Origin: Pseudomonadota bacterium | GTDB taxonomy: Bacteria > Pseudomonadota > Gammaproteobacteria > Arenicellales > Arenicellaceae | NCBI GenBank assembly: GCA_018660405.1 | Contig: JABJKL010000037.1 | Location: forward strand, 1-6,098 | Length of the DNA stretch: 6,098 nucleotides | Reading direction: 5' to 3' | Shown here: positions 1-6,098 of the stretch, piece by piece | Numbering within the stretch: the stretch's first letter is position 1 | Layout: each line of letters opens with the position of its first letter | The notes under the pieces: generated by a model | Seen by the model: only the letters and a program-made list of their open reading frames with translations | What the model was told of the DNA's origin: nothing | Databases searched by the model: none | Program-made: the position numbers and the translations under genes

Positions 1-375
1 CAGATTTTGCAGTACCGGCTGCATGTGCTTTACACCGCCTGGCTGATAGACAAGTATCAGGAATACAATCGAGAGGTGCGCAAGGAAATTGCTGCCATCA
101 AATCCGCTACACCTGGTATCTTGCAGGACGTTGTTTACAGGGCTATGCACTTGCACGGCAGTTTAGGCATGTCTGATGAAACTCCGTTGGTAACAATGTG
201 GGCAAATATTCCGGAACTTGGTGTAGTTGACGGACCCTCTGAGGTGCATAAGCTTACCGTGGCAAAGACAGTATTGCGTGAATACGAAGCCGCGCCTGGG
301 CTATTTCCGACCTATCACACGCCGACTCAGCGCGAAGCAGCGCTGCGCAAATATGGTCATTTCCTTAACGAATGA
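1..375 (+). CDS. Acyl-CoA dehydrogenase, ACAD10/11-like, C-terminal part (5' end outside window)
   Basis: The reading frame is open from base 1 and ends at TGA 373-375, giving the last 124 residues of a protein that starts upstream. What is seen is the C-terminal helical domain of a flavin-dependent acyl-CoA dehydrogenase: the LHGSLGMSDETPL segment (the usual Q-x-HGG-x-G region), then VVDGPSEVHKLTVAKTVL, which corresponds to the family's YEGTSE-x-x-R-x-x-IAR-x-L block. In most family members a Glu in the YEG motif is the catalytic base. Here that position is Asp (codon 229-231), in a DGP-x-EVHK context that I recall as typical of the ACAD10/11-like branch. These enzymes oxidise acyl-CoA to 2-enoyl-CoA in the cytoplasm and pass electrons to ETF. 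The chain-length preference cannot be read from this fragment. A 128-base gap with a candidate promoter separates it from the monooxygenase gene, so co-transcription is uncertain. Confidence 0.9.
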   Translation, partial: QILQYRLHVLYTAWLIDKYQEYNREVRKEIAAIKSATPGILQDVVYRAMHLHGSLGMSDETPLVTMWANIPELGVVDGPSEVHKLTVAKTVLREYEAAPGLFPTYHTPTQREAALRKYGHFLNE

Positions 376-440
376 TAAAAGATTATGTTGAGAGTAGTTT
401 TCAGCTTGATCCCTGCTAATATTTTTGTGAGGAAGTAAAC

Positions 441-469
441 TTTTCAAAATCGTGACCCTTAAAAATAAT
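441..469 (+). promoter_or_regulatory. Candidate sigma70-type promoter for the monooxygenase gene
   Basis: In the 376-503 gap, TTTTCA (441-446) is followed after exactly 17 bases by AATAAT (464-469), matching the TTGACA and TATAAT consensus at 4 and 5 of 6 positions. Transcription from it would start near 476 and give a leader of about 28 bases containing the GAGGT ribosome-binding site (491-495) ahead of the ATG at 504. The surrounding gap is A/T-rich, so chance matches are expected. I saw no convincing terminator or operator in the rest of the gap. Confidence 0.35.
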
Positions 470-503
470 AAACCCTAACACTAGAAACACGAGGTAATTC
501 ACC

Positions 504-2132
504 ATGGATCAAAAGAAAAAGCCTGACTTTGACGTTATCAGCGTTGGTGCCGGCTTCGCCGGACTGGCCTTGGTCCACCATTTGCGCGACGTCGGAATGA
601 CCATCCGGGTTTTTGATCGCGCTTCAGATATCGGTGGCACCTGGTCCTGGAACCGCTATCCAGGCGCGATGACCGACAGCGAAAGCTATTACTACTGCCT
701 GATGTTCTCGAAGGAACTTCTGCAGGAATGGAAGTGGACTCAGCGCTACCCAGATTGGAAAGAAACCCTCTCCTACATGCACTTCGTGGCAGACCGCTGC
801 GATATGATGCCGCACATTCAACTCAACACGGAAATTGTCGCGGCGGAATATCAGAAGGACGAGGGTATTTGGAAAGTCACCACGGCCAGTGGTGAACCCT
901 TTACCTGTAAGTATTTTATCAGCAGCATGGGTATGATTTCACATCCCGTGAAGCCCCAGCTCAAGGGCTTGGACAAATTCAAAGGACCAATTTTCCATTC
1001 ATCACGCTGGCCCGAGGGGCTTAAATATAAAGGCAAGCGGATTGGTATCATCGGTGCCGGTGCAAGCACGGTGCAGATGGTGCCGGCCATGGCGGAAGAC
1101 GCTGCAGAGATCACCGTGTTTCATCGCACCTCCAATTACATTCTTCCGGCAATGCAAAAACCCATGACCCCGGAGTGGGAAAAAGAAATCAAGGACAACT
1201 ACGACGAGATCGTCGACATGTGCCGCAATCATGGATTTGGGATGGCATTCGGCACTGCGAATGGCCGCATGGCTATGGAAACCTCGCCGGAAGAGTGCGA
1301 GCGAATCTTTGAAGAAAACTGGAACGGCAGTTTCCGCTGGGTGTTTGAAACCTTCGATGATCTTCTGGGCTCACCGGAGGCCAATCGCATGGCTTCAGAG
1401 TTTATCATTCGCAAGATGCGCGAGCGCATCGAAAATCCTGAAGTCGCCGAGATTCTTGTTCCGAAGGCGGATGATTATCCACTGTTTGCAAAACGGCCAC
1501 CACTCGATCACGGCTATCTCGAAGCCTTTAGTCGCGACAATGTGCATGTGGTAGATATCAAGAATCGCGAACCGCTAACGGAGATAACAGAGACTGGTAT
1601 TCGTACTGTAGAGAATCACTATGAGTTTGACATCATCGTATTGGCCACCGGCTTTCAGGCGTACACCGGTGCGCTAGAAGCATTTCCGATTCGCGGTGAG
1701 TCTGGTGTCAGCTTGCGTGACAAATGGCAGGATCAGTCGCAGTCAATTATGGGTGTCTGCATTGCTGATTACCCAAACCTGTTTACTATTACGGGCCCGC
1801 AGGCACCCTTTGCGAATTTGCCTACATCAATCGGACAAAACGCAGTGTGGATCGCCAACTGCATTAGCATGATGGAGTCCAAAGGTTTCGATGTCTTTAA
1901 ACCCCGCAAAGATGCAGAAGAAAAGTGGTCGGCCGCCGTTGCCGATATCCACGGTCAGACCTTGATGGCCCGTGGTGACGAAGTCCATTCATGGATGATG
2001 GGCGCCAATCTCGAACACAAAAAGCCCCGCGTGCTGATCTACTTCGGCGGTGCAAACAACTATTATGACGAGCTGGACCGGTCGGCCGAGCAGGGATATC
2101 CCGAACTGGAATTTGAAAAGTTTAGCGCCTAA
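504..2132 (+). CDS. Type I Baeyer-Villiger monooxygenase (cyclohexanone monooxygenase-like)
   Basis: This is a 542-residue cytoplasmic FAD- and NADPH-dependent monooxygenase that should insert one oxygen next to a ketone carbonyl, giving an ester or lactone. Visible motifs, in order: FAD Rossmann GAGFAG (15-20); GGTW (44-47) followed by NRYPGAMTD, with the conserved Asp at 58; the BVMO fingerprint FKGPIFHSSRWP (159-170, F-x-G-x-x-x-H-x-x-x-W-P); a second, NADPH-binding Rossmann (GAGAST, 184-189); KRPPLD-x-GY with the expected active-site Arg at 331; ATGF (381-384); GPQAPFANLP (431-440); and a C-terminal SWMMGAN with Trp 497. Length and order match Acinetobacter cyclohexanone monooxygenase (about 540 residues). 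The start at 504 is supported by GAGGT at 491-495, 8 bases upstream. One oddity is Thr 189, where the second dinucleotide motif usually has Gly or Ala. The 30-base gap to the next gene suggests co-transcription. The ketone substrate is unknown. Confidence 0.95.
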   Translation: MDQKKKPDFDVISVGAGFAGLALVHHLRDVGMTIRVFDRASDIGGTWSWNRYPGAMTDSESYYYCLMFSKELLQEWKWTQRYPDWKETLSYMHFVADRCDMMPHIQLNTEIVAAEYQKDEGIWKVTTASGEPFTCKYFISSMGMISHPVKPQLKGLDKFKGPIFHSSRWPEGLKYKGKRIGIIGAGASTVQMVPAMAEDAAEITVFHRTSNYILPAMQKPMTPEWEKEIKDNYDEIVDMCRNHGFGMAFGTANGRMAMETSPEECERIFEENWNGSFRWVFETFDDLLGSPEANRMASEFIIRKMRERIENPEVAEILVPKADDYPLFAKRPPLDHGYLEAFSRDNVHVVDIKNREPLTEITETGIRTVENHYEFDIIVLATGFQAYTGALEAFPIRGESGVSLRDKWQDQSQSIMGVCIADYPNLFTITGPQAPFANLPTSIGQNAVWIANCISMMESKGFDVFKPRKDAEEKWSAAVADIHGQTLMARGDEVHSWMMGANLEHKKPRVLIYFGGANNYYDELDRSAEQGYPELEFEKFSA

Positions 2133-2162
2133 CGAGCCCAACACTTAGCTGGAGAAACAACT

Positions 2163-3494
2163 ATGAATAGAAGCAGAAGAATCTACTCTAGGGAAACTGT
2201 AGGTCTGAGAACAGCAGGTATTGCGCTTTTCCTGGGTCTTACAGCAGTTGCGCCCGCCGCCATTTCAGACAAGGCAAACCTAACTCGCTTCGGGCCTGAG
2301 ACTTACGAACTCGTGCAGGGAAAACCGACTACCTATTCTTCTGAATTTAAGGCTATCGACGGCCCAGCTAAATTGGTACTGCAAGTCGCGGGCATCGACA
2401 GAGCGTGGGTCAAAGTCAATGGCCGCGATGTTGTAGAGGCTCAGAACTTGAGCGATAACGGAGAGGTTATCATTGATTTGGAACTTACGAGGGAGAACAC
2501 GATTGAAGTGACAGTGCCCGGTATACCAGAAGGCGAACTCGGCGTACGCGTGACCCAAACGGCCGAGGGCGATCTCGGGCTTCTGCGACAAGGCTATTTC
2601 GGACTAAACACTACCGACATAGAACGGCAACGCACCCTATATGACACCATGGGCTTTATTGGCGAAATCTATCCGGCAGGTCCGGAGACAAGCACCACGT
2701 TTGCACAATCGCTCGGGTTTCCGGATGACTACCTCATCTACGTTTCACTGCATAGCCTGGAAGATCCGCCCGCACAGCCATTCGTCGACACAGTGGAATT
2801 CCGCGGCAATTCTTATCGCGAAGAGCCACCCTATGCCAAACTAAACCACATCGGCATGACCTATGGAACCTACTCTACCACCGACCTCGATGGCGACTAT
2901 GCCTATTTTCAGTCCGAGGGCATAGAATTTTTATCGGCGCCAGCTACGGCACCTAATGGTGAGCGCTTTGTGTTCATGAAAGATCAGGACGGCACCTATA
3001 TAAAATTGATCGCGACTACAGAAGGAGAGGCTCCGACCCCGGGTCCTGACCTAGTACGATTGGCAAACACGAACATGAACGTGACTGACCTTGAGCGGTC
3101 GCGTGAATTTTACCGGCTACTAGGCTTTTCCGAATCTGCGCCTGGATCCCAGGCCGGCTCTGGAGATTTCGCCGCTGCCCATGGGTTTGATAAGCCAATA
3201 GAGTTCGAAGGATTGGACATCAGCCTTGGTGAAGACACCGATGGTGCGACGTTACAGTTGCGGCAGTGGAAAACTCCTTATGATGGCGAGCCACCCTATC
3301 CGCCACCGGTAAATCACCTGGGCATCGACCGGATTAATTTCTATGTGGAAGACCTGAACGCAACCATAGCAGCAATGAACGCGCTCGGTTTTGAGCCACT
3401 TGGCCCAATTGGCGGCGATTCCGGTATCGGTATTGTGTTCTTCCTTGATCCGGATGGAATCAAGGTTCAGCTCTCAGGCCCGCGTACCGAATAG
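2163..3494 (+). CDS. Exported protein with N-terminal beta-rich domain and two tandem VOC-fold domains
   Basis: The protein has 443 residues. The N-terminus carries SRRIYSR (4-10), a hydrophobic run (about 17-30) and a likely cleavage site near residues 32-33, so it should leave the cytoplasm, possibly by the Tat route. Residues 38-135 form a Gly/Val/Thr-rich, beta-predicted region beginning RFGPETYEL, reminiscent of small beta-sandwich modules in secreted proteins. Two VOC domains follow, each made of two beta-alpha-beta-beta-beta modules: about 138-284 (GYFGLNTTDIERQ; later EPPYAKLNHIGM and DQDGTYIKL) and about 296-438 (NTNMNVTDLERSREFY; later EPPYPPPVNHLGI and DPDGIKVQL). The shared EPPY...NH-x-G pattern points to an internal duplication. 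Usual metal ligands are largely absent: Tyr 145 and Asn 302 replace the first His, Lys 281 and Gln 436 replace the final Glu, and only His 229 and His 385 remain. GGAGA (2151-2155) lies 7 bases before the ATG, 30 bases after the BVMO stop. The reaction or ligand is unknown. Confidence 0.85.
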   Translation: MNRSRRIYSRETVGLRTAGIALFLGLTAVAPAAISDKANLTRFGPETYELVQGKPTTYSSEFKAIDGPAKLVLQVAGIDRAWVKVNGRDVVEAQNLSDNGEVIIDLELTRENTIEVTVPGIPEGELGVRVTQTAEGDLGLLRQGYFGLNTTDIERQRTLYDTMGFIGEIYPAGPETSTTFAQSLGFPDDYLIYVSLHSLEDPPAQPFVDTVEFRGNSYREEPPYAKLNHIGMTYGTYSTTDLDGDYAYFQSEGIEFLSAPATAPNGERFVFMKDQDGTYIKLIATTEGEAPTPGPDLVRLANTNMNVTDLERSREFYRLLGFSESAPGSQAGSGDFAAAHGFDKPIEFEGLDISLGEDTDGATLQLRQWKTPYDGEPPYPPPVNHLGIDRINFYVEDLNATIAAMNALGFEPLGPIGGDSGIGIVFFLDPDGIKVQLSGPRTE

Positions 3495-3594
3495 TGAAAA
3501 CCCAATAAGCAAGGCGAAAAAGTTAAACGTTGCCACAATCGCTACAAATAATTGCGGGATCTAGGCGACACTAAGATCGATTTGGAGTAGATAA

Positions 3595-5481
3595 ATGGCG
3601 TCGCGAATTTCCCCCGTATTTGTAGTCTCCTTAGTATTTTTGTTTGCTTCATTTGCCGGCCACGCAATTGCCCAGGACATCGCCGACCCACATCCAGGCG
3701 AAGCACTCTACGCAAAAATCTGTGCGGATTGTCACGACCAACCATTCTATAAGGCGCCCAGCCGCACGTTTCTCAGCGCCTTGGGACCGAAAAACATTCT
3801 CGCCGTTCTAAATAATGGCGCTATGAGAGAACAGGCAAGTGCACTAACCGCTATTGAGAGGATCGCCGTTGCGGAATATCTCAGCGAGAAGTCCCTGGCC
3901 GATATGGTCGAGCCAGCCTTACCCCCAGCCTGCGACGCAGACCACAGTTTCGATTCATCACTAGTGCCTGCTTCCAGAGGATTTGGTGTCGACCTACAGA
4001 ACACGCGTTTTCAGCCCGCAAAAACCGGCGGACTAACAGCCGAGAACGTCCATCGACTGGAAGTAAAATGGTCGTTCGCCTATCCCAACTCAATCCAGGC
4101 ACGTTCAGAACCGGTCTACGGTGGCGGCGGGATTTACATGGGAAGCCAAGACGGCACTGTTTGGGCATTGGACGCACAAACGGGTTGCTTACGATGGACG
4201 TTTAATGCGACGGCGGAAATACGCACCGGCGTATCGATTAGCCAATGGTCCGTCGATGATTCTTCAGTCGACCCTCTGATTTTCTTCGGCGATGTGATTG
4301 CCAATGTATATGCGCTTAGTGCCAGAACCGGCAAGCTGCGTTGGAAGGTTCGGGTTGATGATCACCGCGACGCAACCATGACCGGCACTCCCTCGATTTA
4401 CGCTGGGCGTTTATATGTTCCCGTTTCTTCCATGGAGGTTGTGGCTGCTGGCAACGCTGACTACGAATGCTGCACCTTTCGAGGCGCGTTGCTGTCTCTC
4501 GATGCCGCTACTGGTGAACTGCACTGGAAGTCCTACACAATCGACAAGCCCTCCGAACCCGCTGGTAAAACTATAAATGGAACAACTATTTTTGCACCTT
4601 CCGGCGCCCCCATATGGTCTAGTCCGACGATCGATAGCAAGCGCAGCCAAGTTTATGTCGGTACAGGTGAAAATTATTCATCGCCTGCTGACGGTAATTC
4701 AGATGCAATAATCGCTTTCGATTTAGAAACTGGAGAAAAAAAATGGGTTGCCCAACAGACCCAAAATGACGCATGGAATACAGCATGCTTTCTCGGTTTT
4801 CCTGGCATCGATAATTCAAACTGCCCCGAGGAAGATGGCCCCGATTACGATTTTGGCTCACACCCAATACTCGTGACTTTACCTGATGGCAGTGACATCG
4901 TAGTCGGCGGCCAAAAATCTGGCCACGCGATGGGCATTGATCCTGATACGGGTGAGACACTGTGGCGAACCGCTGTAGGCCGCGGAGGCATTCAAGGTGG
5001 CGTGCATTTTGGCATCGCGGCACAAAGCGACAGTCTCTACATACCCATTAACGATCTTAATTTTTTCAACGATGAACAGCGCTACAAATGGGAGTCGCCG
5101 GCAAAACCTGGCGTGTATTCGGTGAATGCAGGAACGGGGAAAATCATCTGGTCGGCACCTGCACCAATTGATGTCTGCAATGGTATGCCATTTTGCACCC
5201 CAGGGATCTCACAAGCTATCACTGCTATTCCTGGTGCCGTCATCGCCGGTCATCTCGACGGGCGAATTCGAATTTATTCCCGCGAAGATGGAACCGTACT
5301 GTGGGAAAAAAACTTACTGGGTAAGTACCAAACCGTATCGGGCGAGGAGGCAACTGGCGGATCATTTAGTGGTGGCGGCGTACTAATAGCGCACGGCTTA
5401 ATGTACGTCAACGCAGGGTATGGGTATAACCTGCACATTCCTGGCAACGCACTGATCGTTCTCGGCCTAGCGGACGAATAA
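3595..5481 (+). CDS. Periplasmic quinohaemoprotein, polyvinyl-alcohol-dehydrogenase-like (cytochrome c + PQQ-type propeller)
   Basis: The protein has 628 residues. A Sec-type signal peptide (hydrophobic 8-21, AIA 24-26 before Gln 27) directs it to the periplasm. A short cytochrome c domain (about 33-103) follows, with haem site CADCH (43-47) and Met 77 as a plausible axial ligand. The rest is a beta-propeller with seven visible A-x-D-x-x-TG-x-x-x-W-type repeats ending at Trp 201, 250, 311, 384, 457, 519 and 570. A vicinal Cys pair (292-293, in YECCTFRG) recalls the disulphide over PQQ in quinoprotein dehydrogenases. This order, haem domain before propeller, and the overall length match polyvinyl alcohol dehydrogenase (cytochrome), EC 1.1.2.6. 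In ordinary quinohaemoprotein ethanol dehydrogenases the cytochrome is at the C-terminus. The likely reaction is oxidation of an alcohol, perhaps secondary, to a carbonyl with electrons passing via haem to the respiratory chain. The true substrate need not be polyvinyl alcohol. GGAG (3584-3587) sits 7 bases before the ATG. No clear promoter was seen in the 100-base gap upstream. Confidence 0.88.
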   Translation: MASRISPVFVVSLVFLFASFAGHAIAQDIADPHPGEALYAKICADCHDQPFYKAPSRTFLSALGPKNILAVLNNGAMREQASALTAIERIAVAEYLSEKSLADMVEPALPPACDADHSFDSSLVPASRGFGVDLQNTRFQPAKTGGLTAENVHRLEVKWSFAYPNSIQARSEPVYGGGGIYMGSQDGTVWALDAQTGCLRWTFNATAEIRTGVSISQWSVDDSSVDPLIFFGDVIANVYALSARTGKLRWKVRVDDHRDATMTGTPSIYAGRLYVPVSSMEVVAAGNADYECCTFRGALLSLDAATGELHWKSYTIDKPSEPAGKTINGTTIFAPSGAPIWSSPTIDSKRSQVYVGTGENYSSPADGNSDAIIAFDLETGEKKWVAQQTQNDAWNTACFLGFPGIDNSNCPEEDGPDYDFGSHPILVTLPDGSDIVVGGQKSGHAMGIDPDTGETLWRTAVGRGGIQGGVHFGIAAQSDSLYIPINDLNFFNDEQRYKWESPAKPGVYSVNAGTGKIIWSAPAPIDVCNGMPFCTPGISQAITAIPGAVIAGHLDGRIRIYSREDGTVLWEKNLLGKYQTVSGEEATGGSFSGGGVLIAHGLMYVNAGYGYNLHIPGNALIVLGLADE

Positions 5482-5543
5482 ATCGACCGCCATTGAACGG
5501 TGATATCAACGAAAAACTGACTCTTTCGAAAATATTGAAACGC

Positions 5544-5969
5544 TTATTGTGCCGGCGAAAAATCAGTCGGATTGCGAAACTGGTTTACAACATTGGTGAC
5601 GATCGGGCCGTCCTCTCGCGACTTATCCCTCATTTCATGCCAAACTGGATCACCGCCAAAAGCAGACCAAGATGATACTGCCGCTTTCCGGTCTGCGTGA
5701 GCCACTGTATAAACCAGCGTGTTCTGTGATAGCTCATCGTCATCTGGCACCCAGTAACCAACACTGGTCATCCCGTGCTTTATAAACAGATCAACTTCGC
5801 CGCCGCCAAATCTATTTAGCAAGGCTGGGAGTCGCCCCGAAGCAGTGGTATAGGTCCTAAGCTCATAAACCTTCTTTCCCTGGGCATAGCTGTTTTGCTG
5901 ATACTGCAAGGCCATCCCGGCAGAAAATGCACACACAATTGCTAAAATTGTTGATAGCTTTTTATTCAT
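5544..5969 (-). CDS. Exported NIPSNAP-family protein
   Basis: The protein has 141 residues when started at 5969. The N-terminus MNKKLS, a hydrophobic core (about 5-21) and SYA (27-29) before Gln 30 form a signal peptide, or possibly a membrane anchor if uncleaved. The mature part is a single NIPSNAP-type (dimeric alpha-beta barrel-like) domain: VYELRTYT (34-41), KHGMTSVGYW (64-73), then LVYTVAHADRKAAVSSWSAF and a D-P-x-W near 107-110. This matches the family pattern of YELR-x-Y, HG...GYW and a C-terminal W-rich helix. The biochemical role of bacterial NIPSNAP proteins is poorly defined, and exported forms even more so. An ATG at 5981 would add four residues (MEKN), but the Shine-Dalgarno-like GGAG lies inside that extension, so 5969 is preferred. 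The gene converges on the quinohaemoprotein gene with 62 bases between stop codons and has its own upstream region, so it is not in the plus-strand transcription unit. Confidence 0.85.
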   Translation of the reverse strand: MNKKLSTILAIVCAFSAGMALQYQQNSYAQGKKVYELRTYTTASGRLPALLNRFGGGEVDLFIKHGMTSVGYWVPDDDELSQNTLVYTVAHADRKAAVSSWSAFGGDPVWHEMRDKSREDGPIVTNVVNQFRNPTDFSPAQ

Positions 5970-5975
5970 GTTTTT

Positions 5976-5979
5976 CTCC
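5976..5979 (-). promoter_or_regulatory. Ribosome-binding site that sets the NIPSNAP gene start
   Basis: Read on the minus strand, the sequence is ATGGAGAAAAACATG. GGAG lies 6 bases before the second ATG (5969), an ideal spacing. The first ATG (5981) has no comparable purine run at the right distance upstream and overlaps the GGAG itself. The shorter start also yields a normal signal-peptide N-terminus (MNKK). Confidence 0.7.
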
Positions 5980-6006
5980 ATATATTTGCATCTTGTTACG
6001 TTGATG

Positions 6007-6022
6007 GGCTGAAGTCACAGCC
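6007..6022. repeat. Short inverted repeat upstream of the NIPSNAP gene
   Basis: GGCTG (6007-6011) and CAGCC (6018-6022) form a 5-bp perfect inverted repeat around a 6-base centre (AAGTCA), extendable by one G-T pair. It lies 37 bases upstream of the preferred NIPSNAP start. No T-run follows on either strand, so it does not look like a terminator. It could be an operator or a leader hairpin, or it could be chance. Confidence 0.3.
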
Positions 6023-6059
6023 TACAGCGAATACTGTTAGTAACTTGAACATACAATCA

Positions 6060-6083
6060 GATAAAAAGGGAAGCGATAAAAAA
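6060..6083. repeat. Two direct copies of GATAAAAA
   Basis: GATAAAAA occurs at 6060-6067 and again at 6075-6082, 15 bases apart start to start, about 90-115 bases upstream of the NIPSNAP start. The copies are short and A-rich, so chance is a serious alternative. The region 5982-6098 otherwise shows no gene and no promoter I would defend. Confidence 0.2.
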
Positions 6084-6098
6084 GCAGTCTTCTTCAAA

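Noticed and set aside
376..440. Terminator for the acyl-CoA dehydrogenase gene near the ATTTTTG at 421
   Set aside because: The only stem before the T-run is AGC/GCT, 3 bp, too weak to call.
1231..1554. Plus-strand open frame of 107 codons inside the BVMO gene
   Set aside because: It is a different-frame shadow of the BVMO coding sequence with low-complexity, Arg/Ser/Trp-rich translation and no domain signature.
3523..3549. Promoter for the quinohaemoprotein gene (TTAAAC, 15 bases, TACAAA)
   Set aside because: The spacing is short and both hexamers match the consensus poorly; read-through from the upstream genes is equally likely.
4619..5023. Minus-strand open frame of 134 codons inside the quinohaemoprotein gene
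   Set aside because: It lies wholly antisense to a gene with clear family motifs, its translation shows no recognisable domain, and no ribosome-binding site stood out.
5482..5543. Possible bidirectional terminator between the convergent genes
   Set aside because: Only weak hairpins are visible: ACCG/CGGT (5486-5501, 4 bp, 8-base loop) and CGAAA/TTTCG (5510-5528, 5 bp, 9-base loop). Neither is followed by a convincing T-run. Termination is expected here but no specific site can be supported.
5493..5675. Plus-strand 60-codon frame after the quinohaemoprotein gene
   Set aside because: Most of it overlaps the NIPSNAP gene antisense, and the translation is basic and featureless.

Overview
The window looks like a piece of a Proteobacterium with roughly balanced base composition. 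It is probably a free-living, perhaps marine, gammaproteobacterium, but that is inferred from gene content and protein style and no marker gene is present to confirm it. It holds five protein genes and no RNA gene, insertion sequence, CRISPR array or long non-coding stretch. The longest gaps are about 130 bases.

Layout: (1) positions 1-375, plus strand, the C-terminal end of an acyl-CoA dehydrogenase of the ACAD10/11-like type, cut by the window edge. (2) A 128-base gap with a plausible sigma70-type promoter. (3) 504-2132, a complete type I Baeyer-Villiger monooxygenase (BVMO) resembling cyclohexanone monooxygenase. (4) 2163-3494, 30 bases further on, an exported protein with an N-terminal beta-rich domain followed by two tandem VOC (glyoxalase/dioxygenase fold) domains that lack most of the usual metal ligands. 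(5) 3595-5481, a periplasmic quinohaemoprotein of the polyvinyl-alcohol-dehydrogenase-like type, with an N-terminal cytochrome c domain and a PQQ-type propeller. (6) 5544-5969, minus strand and convergent with the previous gene, a small exported NIPSNAP-family protein. Its upstream region carries a short inverted repeat.

The four plus-strand genes suggest a catabolic theme. A periplasmic PQQ/haem enzyme could oxidise a (secondary) alcohol to a ketone. The cytoplasmic BVMO could insert oxygen into that ketone to give an ester or lactone. The acyl-CoA dehydrogenase could feed the resulting acyl chains into beta-oxidation. The enzyme classes are well supported by motifs. The shared pathway, its substrate and the role of the exported VOC and NIPSNAP proteins are inference. 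No esterase or lactonase, which such a pathway needs, lies inside the window.

The most unusual item is the exported VOC protein. Its N-terminus resembles a twin-arginine signal, its domain architecture is uncommon, and its metal sites appear degenerate, so its function cannot be assigned from family membership alone.
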